From contig CAYNGJ010000001.1 of NCBI GenBank assembly GCA_964396895.1, forward strand, positions 62,001 to 126,000: a stretch of 64,000 bases of DNA. Direction: 5' to 3'. The first letter of the stretch is position 1, and each line of letters opens with the position of its first letter. This DNA comes from UBA2334 sp964396895 (lineage in GTDB: Bacteria > Pseudomonadota > Gammaproteobacteria > Burkholderiales > Burkholderiaceae_C). The position numbers were made by a program, and so were the translations under genes. The notes beneath the pieces are model-generated. The model did not search any database. It worked only from the letters and a program-made list of their open reading frames with translations, and had not been told where the DNA came from. Of this stretch, positions 51,010 through 60,358 are shown in pieces.

Positions 51010-51369
51010 ATGGAGCTTGAACAGTACTTGCCGGTTCTTTTATTCATTCTTGTTGGTATTGCGATCGGCATTATTCCCCAAGTTTTGGGGTATGTGCTCG
51101 GGCCAAATCGGCCTGACGCCGAAAAAAATTCTCCCTATGAATGCGGCTTCGAAGCATTTGAAGATGCGCGCATGAAATTTGATGTGCGCTATTACTTGGT
51201 TGCCATTCTCTTCATTCTGTTTGATCTGGAGATTGCGTTCCTGATTCCTTGGGCGGTTGCTTTTTCGGATATCGGATTGACGGGATTTCTGGCTGGTGTG
51301 GTCTTTCTGGGCATTCTGGTCGTTGGTTTTGCCTACGAGTGGAAAAAAGGCGCTCTTGATTGGGAATGA
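51010..51369 (+). CDS. nuoA: NADH dehydrogenase I subunit A
   Basis: 119 aa, three membrane helices, first gene of the complex I operon. The conserved matrix loop PYECGFEAFEDARMKFDVRY and FLIPWAVAF identify it. Start at 51010 (MELEQYLPV). Confidence 0.96.
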   Translation: MELEQYLPVLLFILVGIAIGIIPQVLGYVLGPNRPDAEKNSPYECGFEAFEDARMKFDVRYYLVAILFILFDLEIAFLIPWAVAFSDIGLTGFLAGVVFLGILVVGFAYEWKKGALDWE

Positions 51370-51384
51370 CGGAAGGATTTGCAC

Positions 51385-51864
51385 ATGATTGAAGGTGTAT
51401 TCAAGGAAGGTTTTGCCACTACCAGTTACGACTCGGTGGTGAATTGGGCCAAAACCGGATCGCTGTGGCCAATGACTTTTGGTCTGGCTTGCTGCGCGGT
51501 CGAGATGATGCATGCAGCAACCGCCAGATATGACTTGGCCCGGTTTGGGGCTGAAGTGTTCAGAGCGAGTCCGCGTCAATCCGATCTGATGATCGTGGCA
51601 GGTACGCTTTGCAACAAGATGGCGCCCGCTTTGCGGAAGGTTTACGACCAGATGGCTGAGCCCAGGTGGGTGCTGTCCATGGGGTCTTGCGCCAATGGCG
51701 GTGGTTACTACCACTACAGCTATTCGGTGGTGCGTGGGTGTGATCGTGTGGTGCCTGTGGATGTTTATGTGCCCGGCTGCCCCCCCACTGCTGAGGCGTT
51801 GCTGTACGGCATCATCCAGCTGCAGCAAAAAATTCGAAGAACCAACACGATCGCGCGTGTTTGA
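51385..51864 (+). CDS. nuoB: NADH dehydrogenase I subunit B
   Basis: 159 aa peripheral-arm subunit holding cluster N2 near the quinone site. Ligands: tandem Cys in FGLACCAVEMM, Cys in MGSCANGGG and PGCPPTAEA. Start ATG at 51385 with GGAAGGA upstream. 15 nt after nuoA. Confidence 0.96.
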   Translation: MIEGVFKEGFATTSYDSVVNWAKTGSLWPMTFGLACCAVEMMHAATARYDLARFGAEVFRASPRQSDLMIVAGTLCNKMAPALRKVYDQMAEPRWVLSMGSCANGGGYYHYSYSVVRGCDRVVPVDVYVPGCPPTAEALLYGIIQLQQKIRRTNTIARV

Positions 51865-51882
51865 CCCTCAATTGTCAAAATC

Positions 51883-52491
51883 ATGTCTGAAACCGCTCGC
51901 ACACCTGAAGAATTGTTGGGTTCGATTGCCCAGACTCTCGGCTCCATGGCTGCGGATATCCGGGTATCCCGGGGAGAGGTGACGCTGACGGTGCTGGCCT
52001 CTCATTACGCGGAGGCCATGTTGCTGCTGCATTCGGGCAATGGGTTGGCATTTGATCAACTCATTGATCTCTGTGGTGTGGACTATTCAGCATACGAAGG
52101 TAAATTTGTTGCGCCCCATCGTTATGCGGTCGTCGTGCATTTGCTTTCGGTAGCATTGAACCAACGCTTGCGGGTCAAAGTATTTGCTGAAGACGATGAT
52201 TTTCCCAGGGTGCGGTCTGTTACATCCATTTGGTCTTCTGCCTCATGGTTTGAGCGGGAGGCGTTTGACCTGTATGGCGTGGTGTTTGATGGACACGATG
52301 ACCTCCGCAGAATATTGACCGATTACGGATTCATTGGTCACCCATTCAGGAAAGATTTTCCATTGTCGGGTCACGTAGAAATGCGTTATGACGCTGATCG
52401 CCGTCGTGTGGTTTACGAACCGGTCACCATTGAGCCTCGGGAGAATACACCTCGAGTGGTGCGTGAAGACAACTACGGAGGATTGCACTGA
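51883..52491 (+). CDS. nuoC: NADH dehydrogenase I subunit C
   Basis: 202 aa, 30-kDa-type subunit of the Q-module. The signature is SWFEREAFDLYGVVFDGH followed by RRILTDYGF. Separate from nuoD, unlike the fused NuoCD of E. coli. Confidence 0.95.
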   Translation: MSETARTPEELLGSIAQTLGSMAADIRVSRGEVTLTVLASHYAEAMLLLHSGNGLAFDQLIDLCGVDYSAYEGKFVAPHRYAVVVHLLSVALNQRLRVKVFAEDDDFPRVRSVTSIWSSASWFEREAFDLYGVVFDGHDDLRRILTDYGFIGHPFRKDFPLSGHVEMRYDADRRRVVYEPVTIEPRENTPRVVREDNYGGLH

Positions 52492-52512
52492 GAATTTCGG
52501 TGTTTGAATCAT

Positions 52513-53766
52513 ATGGCAGAAATCAAAAACTACACGCTTAACTTCGGCCCGCAGCACCCAGCAGCACACGGTGTTCTCAGGCTCGTGCTTGAGTTGGATG
52601 GAGAGGTGGTTCAACGGGCTGACCCGCATATCGGCTTGTTGCACCGGGCTACAGAAAAATTAGCGGAACACAAAACTTTTATCCAATCACTTCCCTACAT
52701 GGACCGATTGGATTACGTGTCGATGATGTGCAACGAGCACGCCTATTGTTTGGCCATTGAAAAGCTGCTGGGCATTGACGTGCCTCTTCGTGCGCAATAT
52801 ATCCGGGTGATGTTTTCTGAGATCACGCGGTTGCTCAATCATTTGATGTGGTTGGGCTCGCATGGTAACGATTGTGGGAGCTCCACCATTCTGATCTACG
52901 CGTTCAGGGAGCGAGAGGACCTGTTTGACATGTATGAGGCGGTATCTGGTGCACGAATGCACGCAGCCTACTTCAGACCTGGTGGGGTCTACAGAGATTT
53001 GCCAGAGTCCATGCCTCAATACAAGCTCAACAAGGTCAGAAATGCCCGCGGTATCGCCGAATTGAACAAAAATCGACAAGGATCGTTGCTCGATTTCATT
53101 GATGACTTCACTCAGCGTTTCAACGGGTATCTGGCCGAATACCACACACTTCTCACCGACAACCGGATCTGGAAGCAGCGCACCGTTGGCATTGGCGTGG
53201 TGACGCCGGAGAGAGCATTGAACCTTGGGATGACTGGGCCGATGCTGCGGGGATCTGGGATTGCATGGGATTTGAGGAAAAAGCAACCATACGACGTTTA
53301 CGCTCACATGGATTTCGATATCCCTGTTGGCAAGACCGGGGACTGTTATGACCGGTATCTTGTTCGCATGGAAGAAATGAATCAGTCCAACCGAATCATC
53401 AAGCAGTGTGTGGCGTGGCTGAAGGCGAATCCAGGGTCCGTGATCACAGACAACCACAAGGTGGCTCCCCCTTCGCGTGAATCCATGAAATCCAGCATGG
53501 AAGAGCTGATTCACCATTTCAAGTTGTTCACCGAAGGCTTCCACGTGCCCGAGGGTGACGCATATGCAGCTGTCGAGCACCCGAAGGGTGAATTCGGCAT
53601 TTATTTCGTCAGCGATGGGGCAAACAAACCTTATCGCATGAAAATCCGGGCTCCGGGTTTTGCGCACTTGGCCACAATGGATGAACTTGCCAAAGGACAC
53701 ATGTTGGCGGATGCGGTGGCCATCATTGGAACCATGGATATTGTGTTTGGAGAGATTGATCGATGA
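52513..53766 (+). CDS. nuoD: NADH dehydrogenase I subunit D
   Basis: 417 aa, 49-kDa-type subunit related to [NiFe] hydrogenase large subunits but without the metal site. GPQHPAAHGVLRLVLELDGE lines the quinone cavity. Start at the ATG 52513 rather than TTG at 52504. Overlaps nuoE by ATGA. Confidence 0.96.
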   Translation: MAEIKNYTLNFGPQHPAAHGVLRLVLELDGEVVQRADPHIGLLHRATEKLAEHKTFIQSLPYMDRLDYVSMMCNEHAYCLAIEKLLGIDVPLRAQYIRVMFSEITRLLNHLMWLGSHGNDCGSSTILIYAFREREDLFDMYEAVSGARMHAAYFRPGGVYRDLPESMPQYKLNKVRNARGIAELNKNRQGSLLDFIDDFTQRFNGYLAEYHTLLTDNRIWKQRTVGIGVVTPERALNLGMTGPMLRGSGIAWDLRKKQPYDVYAHMDFDIPVGKTGDCYDRYLVRMEEMNQSNRIIKQCVAWLKANPGSVITDNHKVAPPSRESMKSSMEELIHHFKLFTEGFHVPEGDAYAAVEHPKGEFGIYFVSDGANKPYRMKIRAPGFAHLATMDELAKGHMLADAVAIIGTMDIVFGEIDR

Positions 53767-54254
53767 TCTCAGAAGCAATGAGCGCCCGCTTTGACAGAGA
53801 GGTCGCGAAATACCCCGCAGAGCAACGTCAGTCGGCAGTGATGGCTTGTTTGGCCATCATCCAGGATGAATTGGGATACATCAGCGCGGAGAGCGAAAAA
53901 GCACTTGCGCAGTATCTTGGTATGGCCCCGATGGCAGTGCACGAAGTCACCACGTTTTACAACATGTACAACCAGCAGTCCGTTGGACGTTACAAGTTGA
54001 ATGTATGTACCAACCTACCTTGCCAATTGCGACGGGGAACTGAGGCATTGACACATTTGACCGGGAAGCTGGGGGTGTCGGTGGGCGGTACCACGCCTGA
54101 TGGTCTTTTTACCCTCCAGCAAAGCGAGTGTTTGGGTGCTTGTGCTGACGCACCTGTGATGTTGGTGAATGACCGGCACATGTGCAGTTTCATGACCAAT
54201 GAAAAGTTGGATCAACTCATTGACGGGCTGAAGGCCGCTGAGGTAAACGCATGA
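53763..54254 (+). CDS. nuoE: NADH dehydrogenase I subunit E
   Basis: 163 aa thioredoxin-like [2Fe-2S] (N1a) protein. Four Cys ligands in CTNLPCQL and SECLGACADAP. Overlaps both nuoD and nuoF by ATGA. Confidence 0.96.
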   Translation: MISEAMSARFDREVAKYPAEQRQSAVMACLAIIQDELGYISAESEKALAQYLGMAPMAVHEVTTFYNMYNQQSVGRYKLNVCTNLPCQLRRGTEALTHLTGKLGVSVGGTTPDGLFTLQQSECLGACADAPVMLVNDRHMCSFMTNEKLDQLIDGLKAAEVNA

Positions 54255-55603
54255 ATGCTCAGCAAGTCATCGCTCAATTCCTGGCATCTGGTCAAGAAAC
54301 CTGCTTTCATGGCCGACACATCAACCCGCAGATTTATGCCGACTTGAATGGCGCCAATTGGCATTTGTCAGACTATGTGTCCAGGGGTGGTTATCAAGCG
54401 CTGAAGAGAATCCTTGGGGCAGATGGAGGCCCGGGGATGACGCAAGATGAGGTCATTGCCACGGTCAAAGAGTCTGCTCTGCGTGGGCGAGGCGGCGCGG
54501 GTTTTCCAACGGGGTTGAAGTGGAGTTTCATGCCCAGGCAATTTCCTGGTCAGAAATATCTGGTTTGCAATTCTGATGAAGGCGAGCCTGGTACCTGCAA
54601 GGACAGGGACATTTTGCATTTCAATCCCCATGTGGTGATTGAGGGAATGGCCATTGCAGCTTTCGCCATGGGTATTTCGGTTGGATACAACTACATCCAT
54701 GGTGAAATTTTCAGCACCTATGGCAGATTCGAAGCGGCCCTTGAGGAAGCCAGGGTTGCCGGGTACTTGGGCGACGCCATCTTGGGCAGCACTTTCAATT
54801 TTCAGTTGCATGCTGCTCACGGATTTGGTGCGTACATCTGTGGTGAGGAAACTGCACTGTTGGAGTCTTTGGAGGGGAAAAAGGGGCAACCCCGTTTCAA
54901 GCCTCCATTTCCGGCGAGTTTCGGCTTGTATGGAAAACCAACCACGATCAACAACACAGAAACGTTTGCTGCTGTGCCATGGATCATCCGCAATGGTGGA
55001 TCTGCATACCTTGCTTGTGGGAAGCCCAACAATGGCGGGACCAAGATTTTCTCTGTGAGTGGTGATGTGCAGAGACCAGGTAACTACGAAGTTCCAATGG
55101 GAACTCCGTTTGCCACGCTGCTGGAGCTGGCTGGTGGTGTTCGAGATGGTCGGAAATTGAAAGCCGTGATACCGGGCGGTTCGTCCATGCCCGTGCTTCC
55201 CGCTGATGTGATGATGTCCACCGACATGGACTATGACTCCATCTCCAAAGCTGGCTCCATGCTTGGCTCGGGTGCAGTGATTGTGATGGATGACAGTCGT
55301 TGCATGGTCAACAGTCTGCTTCGGTTATCTTATTTTTACATGCATGAGTCATGCGGACAGTGCACTCCTTGTCGCGAGGGGACGGGCTGGCTTTGGCGCT
55401 TGGTGGATCGCATTGAGCACGGTCATGGCAAACCCGAAGATTTGGACTTGCTGAACACCGTGTCGGACAACATCCAGGGACGTACCATTTGTGCGTTGGG
55501 CGACGCTGCTGCCATGCCCGTTCGCGCCATGATCAAGCACTTCCGGCATGAATTTGAGCACCACATTGAGCACAAGACCTGCATGGTCTCAGCCAATGCC
55601 TGA
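54251..55603 (+). CDS. nuoF: NADH dehydrogenase I subunit F
   Basis: 450 aa NADH- and FMN-binding subunit. RGRGGAGFPTGLKWSF binds NADH/FMN; cluster N3 ligands in ESCGQCTPCREG plus a later Cys in RTICALGD. Coupled to nuoE. Confidence 0.96.
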   Translation: MNAQQVIAQFLASGQETCFHGRHINPQIYADLNGANWHLSDYVSRGGYQALKRILGADGGPGMTQDEVIATVKESALRGRGGAGFPTGLKWSFMPRQFPGQKYLVCNSDEGEPGTCKDRDILHFNPHVVIEGMAIAAFAMGISVGYNYIHGEIFSTYGRFEAALEEARVAGYLGDAILGSTFNFQLHAAHGFGAYICGEETALLESLEGKKGQPRFKPPFPASFGLYGKPTTINNTETFAAVPWIIRNGGSAYLACGKPNNGGTKIFSVSGDVQRPGNYEVPMGTPFATLLELAGGVRDGRKLKAVIPGGSSMPVLPADVMMSTDMDYDSISKAGSMLGSGAVIVMDDSRCMVNSLLRLSYFYMHESCGQCTPCREGTGWLWRLVDRIEHGHGKPEDLDLLNTVSDNIQGRTICALGDAAAMPVRAMIKHFRHEFEHHIEHKTCMVSANA

Positions 55604-55615
55604 GGACCTTTGTAT

Positions 55616-57751
55616 ATGGTTGAAATAGAACTCGACGGTCAGAAAGTTGAAGTCGCGCCAGGCAGCATGGTCATGCATGCGGCTGAGAAGGCTGGCGTTT
55701 ACATTCCCCATTTCTGCTACCACAAGAAGCTGTCCATTGCGGCCAGTTGCCGCATGTGTTTGGTTGATGTGGAAAAAGCGCCCAAGGCCATGCCTGCTTG
55801 CGCCACGCCTGTTACTCAGGGCATGATCGTCCGGACCAAGAGTGACAAAGCCATCAAAGCGCAGCAATCTGTCATGGAGTTCTTGTTGATCAACCATCCA
55901 TTGGATTGTCCGATCTGCGATCAGGGTGGCGAATGCCAGTTGCAAGATTTGGCAGTGGGCTACGGTGGTTCCAGTTCTCGATACGCCGAAGAGAAGCGTG
56001 TGGTGGCGAACAAAGATGTTGGTCCGCTGATTTCCATGCAGGAAATGAGTCGTTGCATTCATTGCACACGCTGCGTGCGGTTTGGTCAAGAAGTCGCTGG
56101 TGTGATGGAGTTGGGCATGTCCCACCGTGGCGAACATGCCGAGATCGAGACCTTTCTGGGGGCATCCGTCGACTCGGAACTGTCGGGCAACATGATCGAC
56201 ATTTGTCCTGTGGGGGCTTTGACCAGCAAGCCATTCCGATACAGCGCCAGAACCTGGGAAATGTCGCGGCGCAAGTCTGTCAGTCCGCATGACTCCACTG
56301 GCGCCAATTTGGTGGTCCAAGTCAAGAACCACAGGGTCTTGCGCGTTATTCCGCTGGAGAATGACGCGGTCAATGAGTGCTGGATTGCCGACAGAGATCG
56401 CTTTTCTTACGAAGCGCTCAATGGGTCTGAACGCCTGACCCAGCCCATGCTCAAGCAGGGTGGAGAGTGGCGACCAGTTGAATGGTCAGTCGCTCTCGAA
56501 TACGTAGCGAATGGACTTTCCGATATCAAGGCCCAGCATGGTGAGGAATCCATCGGGTTGTTGGCCAGCCCACACAGCACAGTGGAAGAGTTGTTCTTGG
56601 GTGCTGCCTTGGTGCGGGGCATGGGGTCTGACAACATTGATCACCGTTTGCGTCAGCAGATGCCAGGTAAGTTCAACGGCGTACATTGGCTGGGCAGGAG
56701 CGTTGAGTCGTTGTCTTCTCTTGATCGTGTGTTCGTGATCGGATCCAACCTGCGAAAAGACCATCCGCTGTTTTCGCTTCGGATTCGTCAGGCTGTTCGA
56801 AGAGGTGCTCAACTTTACGCCATCAACGCGGTAACACCTGACTGGGCGATGCCACTGCACACCTCAGTGGAAGAGTCGGCCGCTATCTGGGTCACTGCAC
56901 TTGCCCGTGTGGCAACAGCAGTGGCCCATGTGTTGGGCATTGATTCACCCACTGCCGTACCTGCAGATGCTTTGTCCGAGCGCATGGCGAAATCACTGGT
57001 ATCTGGTGATCGCAAAGCCATTTTGCTGGGAAATGCCGCAGCACACCACCAAAAAGCAGCCAGTTTGTTGCAGTTGGCGAAATGGATTGGCGAGTGTACG
57101 AATGCCACGGTAGGCTACCTGACCGAAGCGAGCAACACCGTGGGCGCTCAGCTCATTGGAGCGCAACCCAAGTCCACCGGATTGAACGCAACCCAGATGC
57201 TGGACGGACGCATGAAGGCGTTGGTGCTGCTCCACGCAGAACCGCGTTTCGATTCTCACTTGGGTGTTGATGCAGTCAAGGCCGTGGCCTCTGCACAAAT
57301 GGTGGTGACATTGAGTGCGTTCAAGGCCAATATGGAGTGCAGTGATGTGTTGCTGCCCATTTCGCCATTCACTGAAACCGCCGGCTCATATGTGAATGCA
57401 GAGGGGCGGCTGCAGAGTTTCCATGCCGTGGTGAAGCCCCTGGGTGAAACTCGCCCCGGCTGGAAAGTTCTGCGTGCTCTCGGCAGCATGCTGGGGTTGT
57501 CTGCATTTGTCCAAGAGACCCAAGTCGAGGTGCTGAAGGCTGCTTTTCCCAAAGGCGCGAGTGGAGATGTTCTTGCAATGGGTGAGGTGGCTGCTTCAGA
57601 TTGCAGCGCCATTGATTTGGGTCCTGCCACTGCTCAGCCATGCACTGCAGGCATTTATCAGTTGGACGCCATCGTTAGGCGTGCGCCTTCATTGCAGGCA
57701 ACCGCTGACGGTCGCCAAAGCGAGCAAGACAGTGGGGTCTCGGCATCATGA
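55616..57751 (+). CDS. nuoG: NADH dehydrogenase I subunit G
   Basis: 711 aa. N-terminal iron-sulfur part: [2Fe-2S] N1b (HFCYHKKLSIAASCRMC), N5 and N4 ([4Fe-4S]; CPICDQGGECQLQD, CIHCTRCVRF), followed by a molybdopterin-oxidoreductase-like domain that has lost its cofactor. The ATG at 55616 follows AGGA; TTG 55610 is less likely. Overlaps nuoH by ATGA. Confidence 0.95.
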   Translation: MVEIELDGQKVEVAPGSMVMHAAEKAGVYIPHFCYHKKLSIAASCRMCLVDVEKAPKAMPACATPVTQGMIVRTKSDKAIKAQQSVMEFLLINHPLDCPICDQGGECQLQDLAVGYGGSSSRYAEEKRVVANKDVGPLISMQEMSRCIHCTRCVRFGQEVAGVMELGMSHRGEHAEIETFLGASVDSELSGNMIDICPVGALTSKPFRYSARTWEMSRRKSVSPHDSTGANLVVQVKNHRVLRVIPLENDAVNECWIADRDRFSYEALNGSERLTQPMLKQGGEWRPVEWSVALEYVANGLSDIKAQHGEESIGLLASPHSTVEELFLGAALVRGMGSDNIDHRLRQQMPGKFNGVHWLGRSVESLSSLDRVFVIGSNLRKDHPLFSLRIRQAVRRGAQLYAINAVTPDWAMPLHTSVEESAAIWVTALARVATAVAHVLGIDSPTAVPADALSERMAKSLVSGDRKAILLGNAAAHHQKAASLLQLAKWIGECTNATVGYLTEASNTVGAQLIGAQPKSTGLNATQMLDGRMKALVLLHAEPRFDSHLGVDAVKAVASAQMVVTLSAFKANMECSDVLLPISPFTETAGSYVNAEGRLQSFHAVVKPLGETRPGWKVLRALGSMLGLSAFVQETQVEVLKAAFPKGASGDVLAMGEVAASDCSAIDLGPATAQPCTAGIYQLDAIVRRAPSLQATADGRQSEQDSGVSAS

Positions 57752-58830
57752 TTGATTCGATTTACAACGCTGGGCTGGGACTGAGTGCGGCCAATTGGTG
57801 GGTCAGTGCTGTTTGGCCCGTTCTGTGGATTTTCCTTAAGATAGTCGTGCTGTTGGCGCCATTGATGGGGGCCGTCGCCTACCTCACATTGTGGGAGCGT
57901 AAACTGCTGGCGTGGATGCAGGTGCGTCACGGTCCCAACCGCGTTGGACCAATGGGGTTGTTGCAGCCGATTGCCGATGCCGTGAAATTGCTGACCAAAG
58001 AGATCATTCAACCCTCGGCGGCAGCCAAGGGGCTGTTCGTTTTGGGCCCCGTGATGGCCATCATGCCGGCACTGGCCGCCTGGGTGGCCGTGCCGTTTGG
58101 ACCTGAGACGGTGTTGGCCAATGTGAATGCGGGGCTGTTGGTCATTCTGGCGATCACCTCTATAGAGGTGTACGGCGTCATCATCGCGGGATGGGCATCC
58201 AACTCCAAATATGCGTTCTTGGGCGCTTTACGGGCGTCGGCGCAGATGGTGAGCTATGAGATTGCAATTGGATTTTGCTTTCTCGTGGTGGTGATGGTGT
58301 CCGGAAGCCTGAATCTCGTGGACATTGTCTCTTCGCAGGGGCGTGGCATGGGTGCCGACATGGGCCTGACCTTCCTGTCATGGAATTGGTTGCCGCTCTT
58401 ACCCATTTTTGTGGTGTATGTCATATCCGGTATCGCAGAAACCAATCGCCACCCGTTTGATGTGGTCGAGGGTGAGGCGGAAATCGTTGCTGGGCACATG
58501 GTCGAGTATTCGGGTATGGGTTTCGCTATCTTTTTCTTGGCGGAATATGCCAGCATGTGGCTGGTATCCATTTTGGCCGTGCTGATGTTCCTTGGCGGGT
58601 GGCAGTCTCCCATCGACAGTCAGCTGTTGAACTGGGTGCCGGGTTGGATCTGGTTAGGGGCGAAAACTTTTTTTGTGGTTTCACTGTTTTTGTGGGTCAG
58701 GGCCACATTTCCCCGATTCAGGTACGACCAGATCATGCGCCTGGGTTGGAAAATTTTTATTCCGGTCACGTTGGTTTGGCTGCTCCTGGTCGGCGCGCTC
58801 ATGCAAACCCCGTGGAACATCTGGAAATAA
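57748..58830 (+). CDS. nuoH: NADH dehydrogenase I subunit H
   Basis: 360 aa, eight or nine membrane helices; forms the quinone channel with NuoB/D. YLTLWERKLLAWMQVRHGPN and ETNRHPFDVVEGEAEIVAG are the diagnostic loops. Confidence 0.96.
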   Translation: MIDSIYNAGLGLSAANWWVSAVWPVLWIFLKIVVLLAPLMGAVAYLTLWERKLLAWMQVRHGPNRVGPMGLLQPIADAVKLLTKEIIQPSAAAKGLFVLGPVMAIMPALAAWVAVPFGPETVLANVNAGLLVILAITSIEVYGVIIAGWASNSKYAFLGALRASAQMVSYEIAIGFCFLVVVMVSGSLNLVDIVSSQGRGMGADMGLTFLSWNWLPLLPIFVVYVISGIAETNRHPFDVVEGEAEIVAGHMVEYSGMGFAIFFLAEYASMWLVSILAVLMFLGGWQSPIDSQLLNWVPGWIWLGAKTFFVVSLFLWVRATFPRFRYDQIMRLGWKIFIPVTLVWLLLVGALMQTPWNIWK

Positions 58831-58845
58831 ACAGGCCTTTTGCAA

Positions 58846-59355
58846 ATGACTACAGCAACCGTTGCTCCATTCTCCTTCAGGGATTTCCTCAAAAGTTTTC
58901 TGCTCGTGGAGCTTCTCAAAGGTATGGCCTTGACCGGACGCTATGCGTTCAAGCGCAAGGTCACCATTCAGTTTCCGGAGGAAAAGACCCCGCTGTCTCC
59001 TCGGTTTCGGGGATTGCATGCCTTGCGTCGCTATGAAAACGGTGAAGAGCGCTGCATTGCGTGCAAGTTGTGTGAAGCGGTTTGCCCAGCCATGGCCATC
59101 ACCATCGAGTCAGATCTGCGTGAGGACGGAAGTCGGAGGACAACCCGCTATGACATCGATTTGACCAAGTGCATTTTTTGTGGTTTTTGTGAAGAAAGCT
59201 GCCCCGTCGACTCCATTGTGGAAACCCATATTTTGGAGTACCACGGCGAAAAGCGCGGTGATCTTTACTTCACCAAAGAGATGCTCTTGGCAGTTGGTGA
59301 CAAATTTGAGAATGAAATCGCGCAGGCCAAGGCCGCCGACGCACCATACCGCTGA
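58846..59355 (+). CDS. nuoI: NADH dehydrogenase I subunit I
   Basis: 169 aa with two [4Fe-4S] clusters (N6a/b): CIACKLCEAVCP and CIFCGFCEESCP. Passes electrons to N2. Start at ATG 58846; TTG 58840 rejected. Confidence 0.96.
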   Translation: MTTATVAPFSFRDFLKSFLLVELLKGMALTGRYAFKRKVTIQFPEEKTPLSPRFRGLHALRRYENGEERCIACKLCEAVCPAMAITIESDLREDGSRRTTRYDIDLTKCIFCGFCEESCPVDSIVETHILEYHGEKRGDLYFTKEMLLAVGDKFENEIAQAKAADAPYR

Positions 59356-59381
59356 GTCCCCCAACGTCAAGCCTATTTCTT

Positions 59382-60035
59382 ATGGACTACCAGACTGGTT
59401 TTTTCTATCTTTTTGCGGCGGTGTTGCTGTTTGCTTCATTGCAGGTCATTACCGCTCGCAACCCGGTTCACGCTGTGTTGTACCTGATGCTTGCTTTTTC
59501 GCAGGCGGCGGGTGTGTGGTTGATTCTGAAGGCTGAATTTCTCGGCTTGACGCTTGTGTTGGTTTATCTCGGTGCAGTCATGGTGCTGTTTCTCTTTGTG
59601 GTGATGATGCTGGATGTTCGCATCGATGCCGTTCGCAAAGGTTTCTGGGTGCATGCGCCGCTGGCGCTGATCTTGGGTGGATTAGTGGCCGCTGAACTGA
59701 CGGCTGTGGTTTGGACCGGTTTTGTGCAAATGCCCGCACAGGTGCCGACTGTGGCTGGAGTGGTGACACAGTCCAATACGCATCAGTTGGGCATATTGCT
59801 GTACACCGAATACCTTTACCCCATACAGGCTGCTGCCGTCATTTTGCTGGTGGCGATGATCGCCGCCATTGCGTTGACGTTGCGACAGCGCAAAGACAGC
59901 AAGGCCATCAGCCCCAGTCTGCAGGTTCACGTCCGGGCGAAAGACCGTCTCGTGGTGGTGTCCATGCCCGCCACAGTGAAACCAGGCGCGGGTGTGATTT
60001 CTCAGCCTACGGCAGAAGAGAGGGTGAAATCATGA
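59382..60035 (+). CDS. nuoJ: NADH dehydrogenase I subunit J
   Basis: 217 aa, five membrane helices; NPVHAVLYLMLAFSQAAGVW and LVLVYLGAVMVLFLFVVMML are typical. The C-terminal tail is hydrophilic. Overlaps nuoK by ATGA. Confidence 0.95.
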   Translation: MDYQTGFFYLFAAVLLFASLQVITARNPVHAVLYLMLAFSQAAGVWLILKAEFLGLTLVLVYLGAVMVLFLFVVMMLDVRIDAVRKGFWVHAPLALILGGLVAAELTAVVWTGFVQMPAQVPTVAGVVTQSNTHQLGILLYTEYLYPIQAAAVILLVAMIAAIALTLRQRKDSKAISPSLQVHVRAKDRLVVVSMPATVKPGAGVISQPTAEERVKS

Positions 60036-60340
60036 ACTTAACGCTTGGACATTTCCTGGGTTTGGGCGCCATTTTGTTCGCCATTTCGGTCACCGGCATT
60101 TTCCTGAACCGAAAGAACCTGATTGTGTTGTTGATGGCCATTGAGCTCATGTTGCTGGCCGTCAACATGAACTTTGTGGCGTTTTCCCACTACCTGGGGG
60201 ACATGCACGGACAGGTGTTTGTTTTCTTCATTCTGACGGTGGCTGCGGCCGAATCAGCCATCGGGCTGGCCATTCTGGTGCTGTTGTTCAGAAACAAGTC
60301 CTCCATCAACGTCGATGAGCTCAATGAGCTCAAGGGCTGA
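60032..60340 (+). CDS. nuoK: NADH dehydrogenase I subunit K
   Basis: 102 aa, three membrane helices, MrpC-like. Conserved acidic residues of the proton path in MAIELMLLAVNMNFV and AAAESAIGLAI. Starts with ATG at 60032, inside the nuoJ stop. Confidence 0.96.
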   Translation: MNLTLGHFLGLGAILFAISVTGIFLNRKNLIVLLMAIELMLLAVNMNFVAFSHYLGDMHGQVFVFFILTVAAAESAIGLAILVLLFRNKSSINVDELNELKG

Positions 60341-60358
60341 ACCAGGAAACAAATAGTC